Positions 46,893-54,414 are shown, counted from the stretch's first letter. The stretch: DNA of 54,414 bases from Methylobacterium sp. J-048 (GCF_022829515.1 NZ_JAKSYL010000088.1:1-54414); one strand, 5' to 3'. Notes: generated from the letters alone by a model not told the origin. Program-made: numbers and translations.

Positions 46893-47927
46893 ATGATGGA
46901 CGTTCTCACCGTCGAATGGCTCGGTAAGCCATTGTGGATGTGGCTCGGCTTCCACGTCCTGGTCGGCTGCCTGCTGGCCTTCGATCTGGGGCTGCTGCAC
47001 CGGGACAAGGAGCACGAGATCGGCGTGCGGGAGAGCCTGCTGCTGACCGGCTTCTACCTCGCGCTGGGCCTCGCCTTCGGCGGCTGGATCTGGTGGTACC
47101 TCGGCCCGCAGGCGGGCGAGGAATACGTCACCGGCCTCGTGGTCGAGAAGTCGCTGTCGATGGACAACGTCTTCGTCATCGCCATGATCCTGGCCGCCCT
47201 CGGCATCCCCCGCGCCGCCCAGCACCGGGTCCTGCTCTGGGGCATCCTGGCCGCCGTGCTGCTGCGCGGCCTGATGATCGGCCTCGGCGCGGCCCTGGTG
47301 CATCAGGTCCACTGGGTGCTGTCGCTGTTTGCCGCCTTCCTGATCTTCGCCGGCTTGAAAATCCTGTTTTCGGGGCCGGAGGAGGAGGGCGATTTCCAGA
47401 ACAGCGCCGTGGTGCGCTGGATCAAGAAGACCTTCCGGGTCACGCCCGAGCTGCACGGCCAGCATTTCGCGGTGCGCCGGCCCGACCCGGCCACCGGGCG
47501 CAAGGCCCTGTGGTTCACCCCGCTGGCCCTGGCGCTGGTGCTGGTGAACGGCGCCGACGTGATCTTCGCGGTCGACAGCGTGCCGGCGATCTTCGCGATC
47601 ACCACCGACACGTTCGTGGTCTACACCTCCAACATCTTCGCGATCCTGGGCCTGCGCGCCCTCTACTTCGCGCTCGCCGCGATGGTCGATCGGTTCGCCT
47701 ATCTCAAGACCGCGCTGGCCTTCATCCTGATCTTCATCGGCGCCAAGATCGTGGTCGCCGACACGTTCGGGCTGATCCACGTCCAGCCCTGGGTCTCCCT
47801 GGTGGTGACCCTGTCGCTGCTGGCGATCGGCGTGTTGTACAGCCTGTGGCGCACCCGTACCGACGCCCCGGCCGCCGCAGCCGCCAGCCCGGCGCACGGG
47901 CACGAGGCGCGGGCCCATCGGGCCTGA
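46893..47927 (+). CDS. TerC/Alx-family membrane protein
   Basis: A 344-aa inner-membrane protein with nine or so TM helices. The family's two acidic motifs are SLSMDNVFVIAMI (about 87-99) and NGADVIFAVDSVPAI (about 217-231). Members (TerC, Alx, MeeF/MeeY) export or handle Mn2+, often for exported metalloenzymes. FSGPEEEGDF begins a cytosolic loop of about 50 residues (about 165-205). The C-terminus is Ala/His-rich (HGHEARAHRA), possibly metal-binding. The start is the first of two adjacent ATGs, with AGG 8 nt upstream. The structured leader just before it is a candidate control element. Confidence 0.92.
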   Translation: MMDVLTVEWLGKPLWMWLGFHVLVGCLLAFDLGLLHRDKEHEIGVRESLLLTGFYLALGLAFGGWIWWYLGPQAGEEYVTGLVVEKSLSMDNVFVIAMILAALGIPRAAQHRVLLWGILAAVLLRGLMIGLGAALVHQVHWVLSLFAAFLIFAGLKILFSGPEEEGDFQNSAVVRWIKKTFRVTPELHGQHFAVRRPDPATGRKALWFTPLALALVLVNGADVIFAVDSVPAIFAITTDTFVVYTSNIFAILGLRALYFALAAMVDRFAYLKTALAFILIFIGAKIVVADTFGLIHVQPWVSLVVTLSLLAIGVLYSLWRTRTDAPAAAAASPAHGHEARAHRA

Positions 47928-47933
47928 CGTTCC

Positions 47934-48051
47934 GGTTTCAAAAGGTCGAGACCTTTTGCGGGTCCAGGGCGGAGCCCTGGGTCGAGCGAAGCGCAATGCC
48001 ATCGGGGCTCCGCCCCGATATCCGCCAAAGGGCTGAGCCCTTTGGAAACCC
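47934..48051 (+). repeat. multi-hairpin dispersed repeat, copy D
   Basis: The best-formed copy. GGTTTC and GAAACCC enclose AAAAGGTCGAGACCTTTT, CAGGGCGGAGCCCTG, ATCGGGGCTCCGCCCCGAT and AAAGGGCTGAGCCCTTT, all perfect hairpins. It shares with copy A the spacer containing GGTCGAGCGAAGC. It starts 6 nt after the terC stop and ends 14 nt before the amidase stop on the other strand. Confidence 0.88.
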
Positions 48052-48065
48052 GGAGATATCCGACC

Positions 48066-48818
48066 TTATGCCGGCAGGGCGGCGATCAGGTCGCGCAGGG
48101 TAGTGATGGTCGAGGCGTCGGCCACGCCGTCCACCCGCGCCTGGCGGAAATGGCGCTGGAACGCCGTGACCACGGCGTAGGTACGCGCATCGAAGGTCCC
48201 GGTCACCGCCAAGTCGTAGCCGTAGAGGGCGAACATCGCCTGCAGCGCCTCAACGGGCTGGCCGGCATCGCCCTGGGCGAAGAACCGCCCGTCCCGCAGG
48301 CCGGCCGGCGGCACGCTATGGCCGACGCCCTCCGCTGCGAGGCGGTCCCACGGAAACGTCTCACCCGGATCCTCCTTGCGCTCGGGGGCGACGTCGGAAT
48401 GGGCCAGCACCCGCTCCGGCGGGATCGGCCAGCGCCCCAGGATGTCCCGGGCCAGGGCGATCACCGCGGCGACCTGCGCGTCCGGGTAGGGCGGCAGGCC
48501 GCCGGCATGGCCCGGATGGACGATCTCGATCCCGATCGAGCGGGAGTTCAAGTCGGTGACGCCCTTCCAGGCGCCCCGGCCCGCATGCCAGGCGCGGCGC
48601 GCCTCGGGCACCATCTGGACGATGCCGCCATCCTCGAACACGAGGTAATGGGCCGAGACCTCGCTCAGCGGGTCGCGCAGCCGCGCCAGCGCGGCGGCCC
48701 CGCTCGCCATGCCGGTGTAGTGCAGGATCAGCATGTCGGGCCGCGGCCCGCGGCGCTCGCCATGGTTCGGCGAGGGCGCGACGCGGCGGGCGAGGGGGCT
48801 GTCCGGGACGAGGCTCAC
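48066..48818 (-). CDS. N-acetylmuramoyl-L-alanine amidase (AmiD-like)
   Basis: A 250-aa amidase_2 (PGRP-like) zinc enzyme that cuts the MurNAc-L-Ala bond. Zinc ligands are H33 (LILHYTGM), H140 (VLAHSDVAPERKEDPG) and D150. SIGIEIVHPGH carries a conserved strand. Residues about 185-248 resemble a peptidoglycan-binding domain (FALYGYDL...VVTAFQRHFR). No signal peptide is seen, so it may recycle cytosolic muropeptides like AmpD, or the true start lies elsewhere. The start is GTG, 2 nt after the DjlA-like stop. Confidence 0.9.
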   Translation of the reverse strand: MSLVPDSPLARRVAPSPNHGERRGPRPDMLILHYTGMASGAAALARLRDPLSEVSAHYLVFEDGGIVQMVPEARRAWHAGRGAWKGVTDLNSRSIGIEIVHPGHAGGLPPYPDAQVAAVIALARDILGRWPIPPERVLAHSDVAPERKEDPGETFPWDRLAAEGVGHSVPPAGLRDGRFFAQGDAGQPVEALQAMFALYGYDLAVTGTFDARTYAVVTAFQRHFRQARVDGVADASTITTLRDLIAALPA

Positions 48819-48820
48819 CG

Positions 48821-49582
48821 CTACCCCCGCTCCTGCACGATCCGATCATAGGCAGCGTTGATGGCGGCCAGCCGCTTCGTGGCGATCGTCACCGCCTCGG
48901 CCGGCAGGCCCCGGGCCAGCGCTCGGTCGGGATGGTGCTCGGCGACCAGCGCCCGGTGGCGGGCCTTCACGGCGGCCTCGTCGGCGTCGCGGTCGAGCCC
49001 GAGGACCGCGTAGGGGTCGTCCGGCAGCCGCACGTGCCGGGCCGCGATGCGCTGGAAGGCGGTCTCGTCGAAGCCGAAGATGCTCGAGACGGCGCGCAGG
49101 TAGCGCTCCTCGGCCTCGTGCAGCGCCCCGTCGGCGGCGGCGATCTGGAACAGGCCGTCCAGCACGTCCTCGAGGAGGGCGGGCTCGTCGCCGAAGGTCG
49201 CCGCGAGTTGCCGCGCGTAGGCTTCGAACCCGCTGGTGGTTTTCTTCGCCAGATCGAACAGCCGCTCGACCCCGGCCCGGGCAGAGTCCTCGACGCGAAC
49301 AACCCGGCCGAAGGCCTCGACCTCGGAGGGCAGCACGACGCCGTCGGATTTCGCCATCTTGGCGGCCAGGGCGACCAGCCCGGTGGTGAACACCACGTCG
49401 CGGGGCGTCGGGCCGAAGGGTGCGCCGATCCGGTCGACCAGAAAGTGGCCCGCGACGCCACCGATCAGAGCCCCGAGCGGACCGCCGATGGCGAGCCCGA
49501 GCCCGGCGCCGCCGAGCTTGCCCCAAGGCCCCTGAGGCTTGGGTTGAGGCTTGGGCTGAGGCTTGTCGACCTCCTGGCTCAT
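48821..49582 (-). CDS. TerB/DnaJ-domain protein (DjlA-like)
   Basis: A 253-aa protein. After a Pro/Gln/Lys N-terminus (KPQPKPQPKPQ), a Gly-rich hydrophobic segment (about 23-48) may anchor it. A TerB-like helical domain (about 65-170; VALAAKMAKSDGVVLPSEVE, GLFQIAAADGALHEAEERYL) precedes a C-terminal J domain (189-253) whose HPD motif at 217-219 (EHHPDR) stimulates Hsp70 ATPase. This order matches DjlA of E. coli, a membrane-anchored DnaJ partner. It is co-transcribed with the amidase gene (2-nt gap), a pairing conserved in Rhizobiales as far as I recall. Confidence 0.9.
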   Translation of the reverse strand: MSQEVDKPQPKPQPKPQGPWGKLGGAGLGLAIGGPLGALIGGVAGHFLVDRIGAPFGPTPRDVVFTTGLVALAAKMAKSDGVVLPSEVEAFGRVVRVEDSARAGVERLFDLAKKTTSGFEAYARQLAATFGDEPALLEDVLDGLFQIAAADGALHEAEERYLRAVSSIFGFDETAFQRIAARHVRLPDDPYAVLGLDRDADEAAVKARHRALVAEHHPDRALARGLPAEAVTIATKRLAAINAAYDRIVQERG

Positions 49583-49736
49583 GGGCGGGGCGATCCCGAA
49601 CGGGATCGTGGACTCGGTGCGATCATGGTCGACGGCTTTGCGTCCCGCGCCGGGGACGCCCCCGGCCGGGGCCGGGATAGCCGCTCCTCAGGCGGCGCGG
49701 AAGGGCCGGGACGCGCCCGGCCCCCGCTCCGACGCC

Positions 49737-50006
49737 TTAGCGGCAGTAGATGTTGCCGTAGGCGTCCTGGTAGGTGCCGTAGGGGCAGCGCGGCGCGGTC
49801 GAGGCGCCCACGATGGCACCGCCGGCGCCGCCGATCGCAGCACCCGCCAGGGCACCGCCCGCGCGGCCCGTGGCGGCGGCGCCGATGGCCGCACCGGTGA
49901 GGGCGCCGAGGCCGGCACCGCCGAGCGCGCGATCCTCCGGGGTGTTGCAGGCGCCGAGCGAGAGGGCGGCGATGGTGGCGAGGGCGGCTGCGGTCAGCTT
50001 CTTCAT
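49737..50006 (-). CDS. glycine-zipper lipoprotein
   Basis: An 89-aa lipoprotein: signal peptide with lipobox LGAC (Cys20). A Gly/Ala-rich segment of repeating GxxxG (about 29-67) could form membrane-embedded helices like Rcs-inducing glycine-zipper proteins. A C-terminal tail RCPYGTYQDAYGNIYCR has two cysteines that may form a disulfide. ATG at 50006 has AGGGG 4 nt upstream. Function is unknown. Confidence 0.85.
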   Translation of the reverse strand: MKKLTAAALATIAALSLGACNTPEDRALGGAGLGALTGAAIGAAATGRAGGALAGAAIGGAGGAIVGASTAPRCPYGTYQDAYGNIYCR

Positions 50007-50206
50007 GGTCCCCTGATCTCCCTTGTGCATCCGGTCCGGCCGTCGGCCGTGATCGTCGCGGATCGCACTGAGCTTAGCAGCAAACCAATGCCGGCCATAC
50101 GGCTAAGGTTCCCCGCGCGGCCGCGGAGTTGCGCGCGCTTCCCGTCTCGCCCTATGCCACCGCCCTGAGGCGGCGCTCCGGCCGCGGCGTCATCCCCGAG
50201 GGTCCC

Positions 50207-50851
50207 ATGTCGAGAGCCACCACGATCGTCCGCCGGGCCGCGGTTCGCCCCGACCGCGTCGCCGACACGGTGAGCCTCGATCACGCGGCCCGGGACGCCG
50301 CCTCCGGATCCCTCGTCGGGGAGGGCGGCCTCGCCTTCGAGGTGGCGCTCGCCAAGGCGGCAGCGCTGGAGGACGGCGACGCCCTGCGCCTGGAGGATGG
50401 CCGCCTCGTCGCGATCCGGGCCGCCGCGGAGGATCTTCTGGAAGTCCGCGCCGAGAACCCGGCCCGGCTGACCCGCCTGGCCTGGCAGCTCGGCGGCAAC
50501 CACGTCCCCGCCGAGATCGCCGCCGACGTCCTCTACGTCCCGGCCTCACCGGCCAATGCCGAACTGGTGCGCGGCCAGGGCTGCACCGCGAGCCCGGTCT
50601 CGCGCGCCTTCCGGCCGGAGCGCGCGGCGCACGACCACAGCACCTGCGGACACGATCATAGCCACGATCATCAGAGCCATGATCACGGGCACGGGCACGA
50701 TCATGGACACGATCATGGTCATGGCCACGACCATCACGGGCACGACCATGCCGAGGCCCATGACCACGACAAGGCCCATGACCACGACAAGGCCCATGAG
50801 CATGGGCATCACGAGCACGTCCACGGCCCCGGCTGCAACCACGACCATTAG
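50207..50851 (+). CDS. ureE: urease accessory protein UreE with His-rich tail
   Basis: A 214-aa UreE-type metallochaperone that delivers nickel to urease. The N-terminal domain (about 10-70) and the middle domain, with [12 protein letters not shown] (about 90-101) and the metal region, are present. From about residue 145 the tail is dominated by His and Asp with [13 protein letters not shown] stretches; a 21-nt unit encoding AHDHDK occurs twice in tandem. The tail is longer than in most UreE. ATG at 50207 has GAGGG about 5 nt upstream. No urease structural or other accessory gene lies beside it in this window. Confidence 0.88.
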   Translation: MSRATTIVRRAAVRPDRVADTVSLDHAARDAASGSLVGEGGLAFEVALAKAAALEDGDALRLEDGRLVAIRAAAEDLLEVRAENPARLTRLAWQLGGNHVPAEIAADVLYVPASPANAELVRGQGCTASPVSRAFRPERAAHDHSTCGHDHSHDHQSHDHGHGHDHGHDHGHGHDHHGHDHAEAHDHDKAHDHDKAHEHGHHEHVHGPGCNHDH

Positions 50852-51297
50852 ACGCCGGCCGAACCGGCTCCCGACGGCGTCCGGGCTTCCGCTGGCAGAT
50901 GCCGCCGCCGTCATGGCGCCTGCACCGAAGCAGCCTCGGCCACCGCGATCCCGGCGTTGGGCATGTCGCCGGGTTGCTCCCGCGCGTGCGACGACGAGGC
51001 GGGATGATCGGGGGCCGCGATCCACCCCGTTTCGCTCTCGCATGCCGTCGGCAAGAGACGAAGACGTCCTGCCGAAGAACAGCCGCAATGAAACTACGGA
51101 TTGCCGGCGATACCGCACTGTAGAAATACAAATGTCATGATATTTTGATTTATCAATTCTTCAATCATATTCGTCGCAGAATCTACATCAATTGCCTAAT
51201 AATTTTTCCCATCCGTTGAATGTTGCATCCATATCACAGACTGCAGGCCAAGCTTTTGATACGAAGTCCGGGAATTCATTTCTTGGGCCACTATTTC
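50852..51297. other. gene-free region with AT-rich island upstream of the porin
   Basis: The first ~270 bases are GC-rich and hold no supported gene. Bases 51121-51240 are strikingly AT-rich for this window. Inside, TTGATT (51145) and TATTCG (51168) with 17 nt between resemble a weak sigma-70 promoter for the porin, giving a leader of about 120 nt. The AT-rich block may attract a nucleoid protein or indicate acquired DNA. Confidence 0.45.
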
Positions 51298-52101
51298 ATG
51301 CGTAAGATCGTTGCCTCCCTGACAGCCTTTACGGCATTGACGGCCGCCGCTTCTGCGGCAGACCTGCCCCGCCGGGCGTATACGCCGCCGCCGCCCCCCG
51401 TGCCGGTCTTCACCTGGGCGGGCGCTTACTTCGGCATCAACGCTGGATACATCACCTCGACCAAGGACACCGTGACGACAGCCGGCGTGTTCCCGGTCAA
51501 CGACGGAGTCCGAGTCGGCAATCGTCCGGCGGCTCTGGGCCTGCCGCGGGACGGCTTCACCGGCGGCGGCCAGCTCGGCTACAATTTCCAGTTCACGCCC
51601 GGCTCCGGCTTCGTCGTCGGCGCCGAGGCCGACCTGGCCTACACCGACCTGAGCCGCACCCGCAGCACCACCGGGCGCCTCGGCGGGATCAGCACCTTCC
51701 GCGAGCTGGGCAGCTTCCTCGGGACCGTGCGCGGACGCGTCGGCTATGCGTTCGACCGCACCCTCGTGTACGGGACCGGCGGCTTCGCCTATGCGAGCGA
51801 GAGCTACCGCGGCGTCTTCCAGACCGCGGCCGGCCAACCGAGCTTCTATGGCAGCAACGCGCGCGTCGAGACCGGCTACGCGGCCGGCGGTGGCATCGAG
51901 TTCGCGCTGCCGACCGATTCCGTGTTCAACGTCTTCCATTCCAATGCGGTGACCGTGAAGGGCGAAGCGCTGTACTACGACCTCGGACGCCGCACGGTCC
52001 CGCTCGTGGCGGTCGGACCAGGCGTCGGCGCCTACGCCTCCCGCTTCCGGAACGAGGGCGTGCTCGGTCGCTTCGGCCTGAACTACAAGTTCGGCAGCTA
52101 G
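51298..52101 (+). CDS. outer-membrane beta-barrel protein (Omp25/31-like)
   Basis: A 267-aa outer-membrane protein. The signal peptide ends at ASA-ADLP (about 20); ADLPRRAYTPPPPP is the typical mature N-terminus of Rhizobiales Omp25/31 porins. YFGINAGYI starts the barrel, and alternating strands run to the C-terminal LGRFGLNYKFGS, which ends with an aromatic-containing strand near the terminus. GYAFDRTLVYGTGGFAYAS is a typical barrel hairpin. The ATG at 51298 lies directly at the signal peptide; an upstream ATG adds 26 residues of no clear sense. It follows an AT-rich leader and is closed by a strong hairpin at 52160. Confidence 0.9.
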   Translation: MRKIVASLTAFTALTAAASAADLPRRAYTPPPPPVPVFTWAGAYFGINAGYITSTKDTVTTAGVFPVNDGVRVGNRPAALGLPRDGFTGGGQLGYNFQFTPGSGFVVGAEADLAYTDLSRTRSTTGRLGGISTFRELGSFLGTVRGRVGYAFDRTLVYGTGGFAYASESYRGVFQTAAGQPSFYGSNARVETGYAAGGGIEFALPTDSVFNVFHSNAVTVKGEALYYDLGRRTVPLVAVGPGVGAYASRFRNEGVLGRFGLNYKFGS

Positions 52102-52159
52102 GGCATTCTCGGCGGAAGCTTGATCGATCCAGGCTTTCCGGTGCTCACATCCGGCCCGA

Positions 52160-52212
52160 GCGTCTTGCGCGTCGCGCAAGACGCGAAGGCGCCATCGCCT
52201 GGGGCTTTTGTG
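52160..52212 (+). terminator. strong hairpin terminator after the porin gene
   Basis: GCGTCTTGCGC and GCGCAAGACGC form a perfect 11-bp stem with a GTC loop (52160-52184). A second small hairpin AGGCG-CCAT-CGCCT (52187-52200) follows and then GGGGCTTTTG. It lies 58 nt after the porin stop and just before the stop of the opposing small membrane gene, so it may serve both. Confidence 0.65.
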
Positions 52213-52216
52213 TCCT

Positions 52217-52474
52217 TCAGAGCCGCTTCGGCACCGGGCGCCGGCAATAGGCGCGCGCCTCCGTCTCCGCGAGGCCGTCCTGGGCTGACACGCACTGATC
52301 GAGGCTGAGCCCGATGCTGGCCGCGTAGGTCTGGTTCGGCGACAGGGCCTCGCAGGCGAGGCTCGCCAGGTAGACCATGAACGCGGCCGCCGCGAGGAGC
52401 AAAACGGCCACGAGGGCGCGGTTCAGCATCATGTCCACGCCCGGCCTCGCCGGCGGGTCCATGCGGCGCGTCAC
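52217..52474 (-). CDS. small membrane protein, unrecognised
   Basis: An 85-aa protein, or 71 aa from an internal ATG. One TM helix (about 17-43, ALVAVLLLAAAAFMVYLASL). A polar C-terminal part has two cysteines (SLDQCVSAQ, RAYCRRPV). The GTG start overlaps the stop of the 31-aa gene upstream (GTGA). Third of three tandem tiny membrane genes on the minus strand. No family recognised. Confidence 0.6.
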   Translation of the reverse strand: MTRRMDPPARPGVDMMLNRALVAVLLLAAAAFMVYLASLACEALSPNQTYAASIGLSLDQCVSAQDGLAETEARAYCRRPVPKRL

Positions 52475-52566
52475 GGGAAGCCCACCAGGAGCTGCGCCAG
52501 CACGAGAAGCGTGAGGCCCGCGCAGATCAGCACGAGGGCGGTGCGGTCGAAGCCGGTCCGGCGCAT
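52471..52566 (-). CDS. 31-aa single-helix membrane peptide
   Basis: MRRTGFDRTALVLICAGLTL begins a peptide that is almost entirely one TM helix (about 9-30), with a positive-inside N-terminus. It overlaps the start of the next gene by 4 nt, so translation is coupled. A modest AGG lies about 12 nt before the ATG. Too short for family assignment; support is the coupled arrangement and composition. Confidence 0.5.
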   Translation of the reverse strand: MRRTGFDRTALVLICAGLTLLVLAQLLVGFP

Positions 52567-52618
52567 GGCAGGCCGGCCTAGCACCCGCGGCGGGCCGGGA
52601 CGGCGTCCGGCGCGCCGC

Positions 52619-52738
52619 TCACTGGAGCAGTCCCCACAGACCCGTGGCCAAGCCGAAGGTGAGCGACACCATCGCGGCACAGAGCAGGGCGCGATCGATG
52701 ATGCGGGCGACCCGGTCTTCCGGTTGAAACTCGATCAT
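52619..52738 (-). CDS. 39-aa single-helix membrane peptide
   Basis: MIEFQPEDRVARIIDRALLC leads into one TM helix (about 17-37, ending GLWGLLQ). A strong GGGGAG ribosome-binding site lies 8 nt before the ATG. It is the first of three tandem tiny membrane genes, 52 nt ahead of the second. No family is recognised. Confidence 0.55.
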   Translation of the reverse strand: MIEFQPEDRVARIIDRALLCAAMVSLTFGLATGLWGLLQ

Positions 52739-52885
52739 GATGCGTCTCCCCTCAGGCCGGAGACTGGAGGCCGCCTGTTGCTGCCCTGTGTCGTCACGTC
52801 GGCGCAACCTGTCGGGGAGCGGAAATCCTCCACAGGGCCCGCGCGGACGGTCGCCTGACGGGTCCCGGCGCGTCGGCGGGGCGCA

Positions 52886-52910
52886 GGAACACCCCGAGCG
52901 ACCCATCGTT
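52886..52910 (+). promoter_or_regulatory. sigma-EcfG promoter of the SDR gene
   Basis: GGAAC (52886-52890), exactly 16 nt, then CGTT (52907-52910): an exact match to the known sigma-EcfG consensus GGAAC-N16/17-CGTT. The SDR start codon lies 28 nt after the -10 element. The -10 bases are also part of an 8-bp inverted repeat, TCGTTGGG (52906) and CCCAACGA (52921), with a 7-nt loop. Confidence 0.75.
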
Positions 52911-52938
52911 GGGCTTACATCCCAACGAGAGACCCTGC

Positions 52939-53814
52939 ATGACCACCGATCCGCTGCACAAATATCCGCGTCCGCCGTTCGAGGCCCAGCCGCAGAGCTT
53001 CCCGGGCAAGACCGGCCGGATGGCGCCCGAGCCCGATCACGGCGAGGACAGCTACAAGGGCTCCGGCAAGCTCACCGGCCAAGTCGCGCTGATCACCGGC
53101 GGCGACAGCGGCATCGGCCGCGCGGTGGCGATCGCCTATGCCCGCGAGGGGGCCGACATCGCCATCTCGTACCTGCCCGAGGAGCAGGCGGACGCCGAGG
53201 CGGTGAGCGGCTGGATCGAGAAGGCGGGCCGGCGCGCGCTGCTGCTGCCCGGCGACCTCAAGGACCCGGCCTACGGGCGCTCGCTCGTCGCCCGCACCGT
53301 CGAGACCTTCGGGCGCCTCGACGTGCTGGTCAATAACGGCGCGTTCCAGCAGCCGAACCAGGGCCTGGATTCCATCGAAGACACCATCTTCGAGGACCAT
53401 TTCCGCACGAACGTGTTCGGCCCGTTCTACGTGACCAAGGCGGCGCTGGCCCACCTGAAGCCCGGCGCCTCGGTGATCTTCACCTCCTCGGTGAATTCCA
53501 AGCACCCGATGCCGTCGCTCCTGGCCTACAGCGCCACAAAGGGCGCGCTGAGCAACCTAGTGCTGAGCCTCGCTCAGCTGCTCGCCGAGAAGGGCATCCG
53601 AGTGAACGGCGTGCTGCCCGGCCCGATCTGGACGCCGTTCATCCCGTCCGGGATGAGCCAGGATTCGGTCAAATCCTTCGGCGACCAGGTGCCGTTCGGC
53701 CGCCCGGGCCAGCCGGCCGAGCTCGCCTCCGCCTATGTGATGCTGGCCTCCGAGGACAGCAGCTACACGTCCGGCGCGCTCATCACCGTGGCCGGCGCAA
53801 TGCCGGTGTTCTAG
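52939..53814 (+). CDS. SDR-family oxidoreductase, stress-associated type
   Basis: A 291-aa classical short-chain dehydrogenase with a ~45-residue N-terminal extension (QPQSFPGKTGRMAPEPDHGE) typical of the YghA/YdaD general-stress subgroup. The nucleotide motif is ITGGDSGIGRAVA (52-64), NNGA follows (132-135), and the catalytic set is S184, Y197 and K201 (TSSV, YSATK). It reduces unknown carbonyls with NADPH or NADH. ATG at 52939 has GAGAG about 6 nt upstream. It sits behind the consensus sigma-EcfG promoter, so induction in the general stress response is expected. Confidence 0.93.
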   Translation: MTTDPLHKYPRPPFEAQPQSFPGKTGRMAPEPDHGEDSYKGSGKLTGQVALITGGDSGIGRAVAIAYAREGADIAISYLPEEQADAEAVSGWIEKAGRRALLLPGDLKDPAYGRSLVARTVETFGRLDVLVNNGAFQQPNQGLDSIEDTIFEDHFRTNVFGPFYVTKAALAHLKPGASVIFTSSVNSKHPMPSLLAYSATKGALSNLVLSLAQLLAEKGIRVNGVLPGPIWTPFIPSGMSQDSVKSFGDQVPFGRPGQPAELASAYVMLASEDSSYTSGALITVAGAMPVF

Positions 53815-53826
53815 GTCGCCAGATCC

Positions 53827-53883
53827 GGGTTTCCAAGGGCCCGCGGCCCTTTGGCGGGGTTCGGGGCGCGAAGCCCCGATCCA
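53827..53883 (-). repeat. multi-hairpin dispersed repeat, copy E (partial)
   Basis: Only the right half is present, in inverse orientation: GGGTTTCC, the AAGGGCCCGCGGCCCTTT hairpin, GGCGGGG and a TCGGGGCGCGAAGCCCCGA hairpin. It starts 13 nt after the SDR stop and ends just before the stop of the opposing chemotaxis gene. Confidence 0.75.
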
Positions 53884-53898
53884 TCGGTCGCGTGCCGC

Positions 53899-54414
53899 TC
53901 AGGCAGCCCGCATATCGGCCAGGAAGCGCACGACTTCGGCCCGGAGAGCCTCGGCGCTGCGGGTCACGTCACCCGCGGCGCTGCCGACCTCCTCGGCGAC
54001 CCGGCGCGTGGCGTCGGCGGCCGTCGAGGCCGACACGACGTTCTCGCTCACCGCTCCGGTCCCCCGCGACGCCTCGTCGATGCTGCGGGAGATGTCGCCA
54101 GTGGCAAAGCGCTGCTGCTCCACGGCGGCCGCGATGGCGCTGGAGATGGCATTCATCGTGTCTACAATCTTGCCGATCGACTGCACCGCCCCGACCGCGA
54201 CACCGGTCTCGCGCTGGATCGCACCGATCTGGGCGGTGATCTCCTCGGTGGCCTTGGCGGTCTGGCCGGCCAAACCCTTGACCTCGGCGGCGACCACCGC
54301 GAAGCCGCGGCCGGCCTCTCCGGCCCGGGCCGCCTCGATCGTGGCGTTGAGCGCCAGCAGATTGGTCTGCTCGGCGATCACCGAGATGATCCGCACGACC
54401 TCGCCGATCCGCTC
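53899..54414 (-). CDS. methyl-accepting chemotaxis protein, C-terminal part
   Basis: The 3' end of a chemoreceptor gene; the frame is open to the window edge, so the N-terminal sensor part lies beyond base 54414. The visible ~171 residues are the signalling domain: the hairpin tip [20 protein letters not shown], then [20 protein letters not shown], which binds CheA and CheW. A long coiled coil runs to the C-terminus (FLADMRAA). No CheR/CheB-tethering pentapeptide is at the end. The ligand cannot be told. Confidence 0.92.
   Translation of the reverse strand, partial: ERIGEVVRIISVIAEQTNLLALNATIEAARAGEAGRGFAVVAAEVKGLAGQTAKATEEITAQIGAIQRETGVAVGAVQSIGKIVDTMNAISSAIAAAVEQQRFATGDISRSIDEASRGTGAVSENVVSASTAADATRRVAEEVGSAAGDVTRSAEALRAEVVRFLADMRAA

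Overview
The window reads as chromosomal DNA of a high-GC alphaproteobacterium, most likely Methylobacterium/Methylorubrum or a close relative. The evidence is GC-rich codon use throughout, an EcfG-type general stress sigma factor, an RMD-like epimerase, DUF465 and DUF1236 small proteins, Omp25/31-type porin architecture, and dense dispersed palindromic repeats. No rRNA, tRNA, CRISPR array, transposase or phage gene was found. Genus assignment is inference.

Layout. (1) 733-2787 (+): phospholipid genes psd and pssA, then mscL. (2) 2818-4507 (-): a general-stress cluster. It holds a sigma factor whose N-terminus is a NepR anti-sigma domain (a NepR-EcfG fusion), a DUF1236 exported protein and a small NepR-like protein. 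(3) 4670-6235 (-): a class II glutamine amidotransferase and a HigBA-type toxin-antitoxin pair whose toxin carries an apparent 1-nt frameshift near its start. (4) 6289-17631 (-): one tight operon for alternative complex III (ActA, ActB, a fused ActC-ActD, ActE, ActF), an unrecognised single-TM protein, and a caa3-type cytochrome oxidase (CtaC with fused cytochrome c, CtaD, CtaE, subunit IV). Together these would move electrons from quinol to O2. (5) 18032-25910: a degenerate ABC protein, an L,D-transpeptidase, an MBL hydrolase, a small membrane protein, an NDUFA9-like protein and an RMD-like epimerase. (6) 25918-36228: an acyl-CoA beta-oxidation locus. A CoA-transferase and the operon NMO-ECH-IclR face the divergent operon FadJ-like/thiolase/two acyl-CoA dehydrogenases, with paired IclR-like operators between them. 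(7) 36413-44605: TPR lipoprotein, purEK, two DUF465 proteins, proline iminopeptidase, propionyl-CoA synthetase-like enzyme, and a HI0933-family flavoprotein with a palindromic in-frame insertion. (8) 44879-54414: MFS and SMR efflux genes, TerC with a structured leader, an amidase/DjlA pair, a glycine-zipper lipoprotein, an orphan His-rich UreE, a porin, three tiny membrane proteins, an SDR gene behind a consensus sigma-EcfG promoter, and the 3' part of a chemotaxis receptor gene that runs off the window.

A ~100-125 bp multi-hairpin repeat recurs at five gene ends (24710, 27165, 32305, 47934, 53827). A second palindromic family flanks the small acyl-CoA dehydrogenase gene. The most interesting observations are the NepR-EcfG fusion with a matching promoter in the same window, the ActC-ActD fusion with an unknown operon protein, the hairpin insertion inside a coding region, and the structured terC leader.
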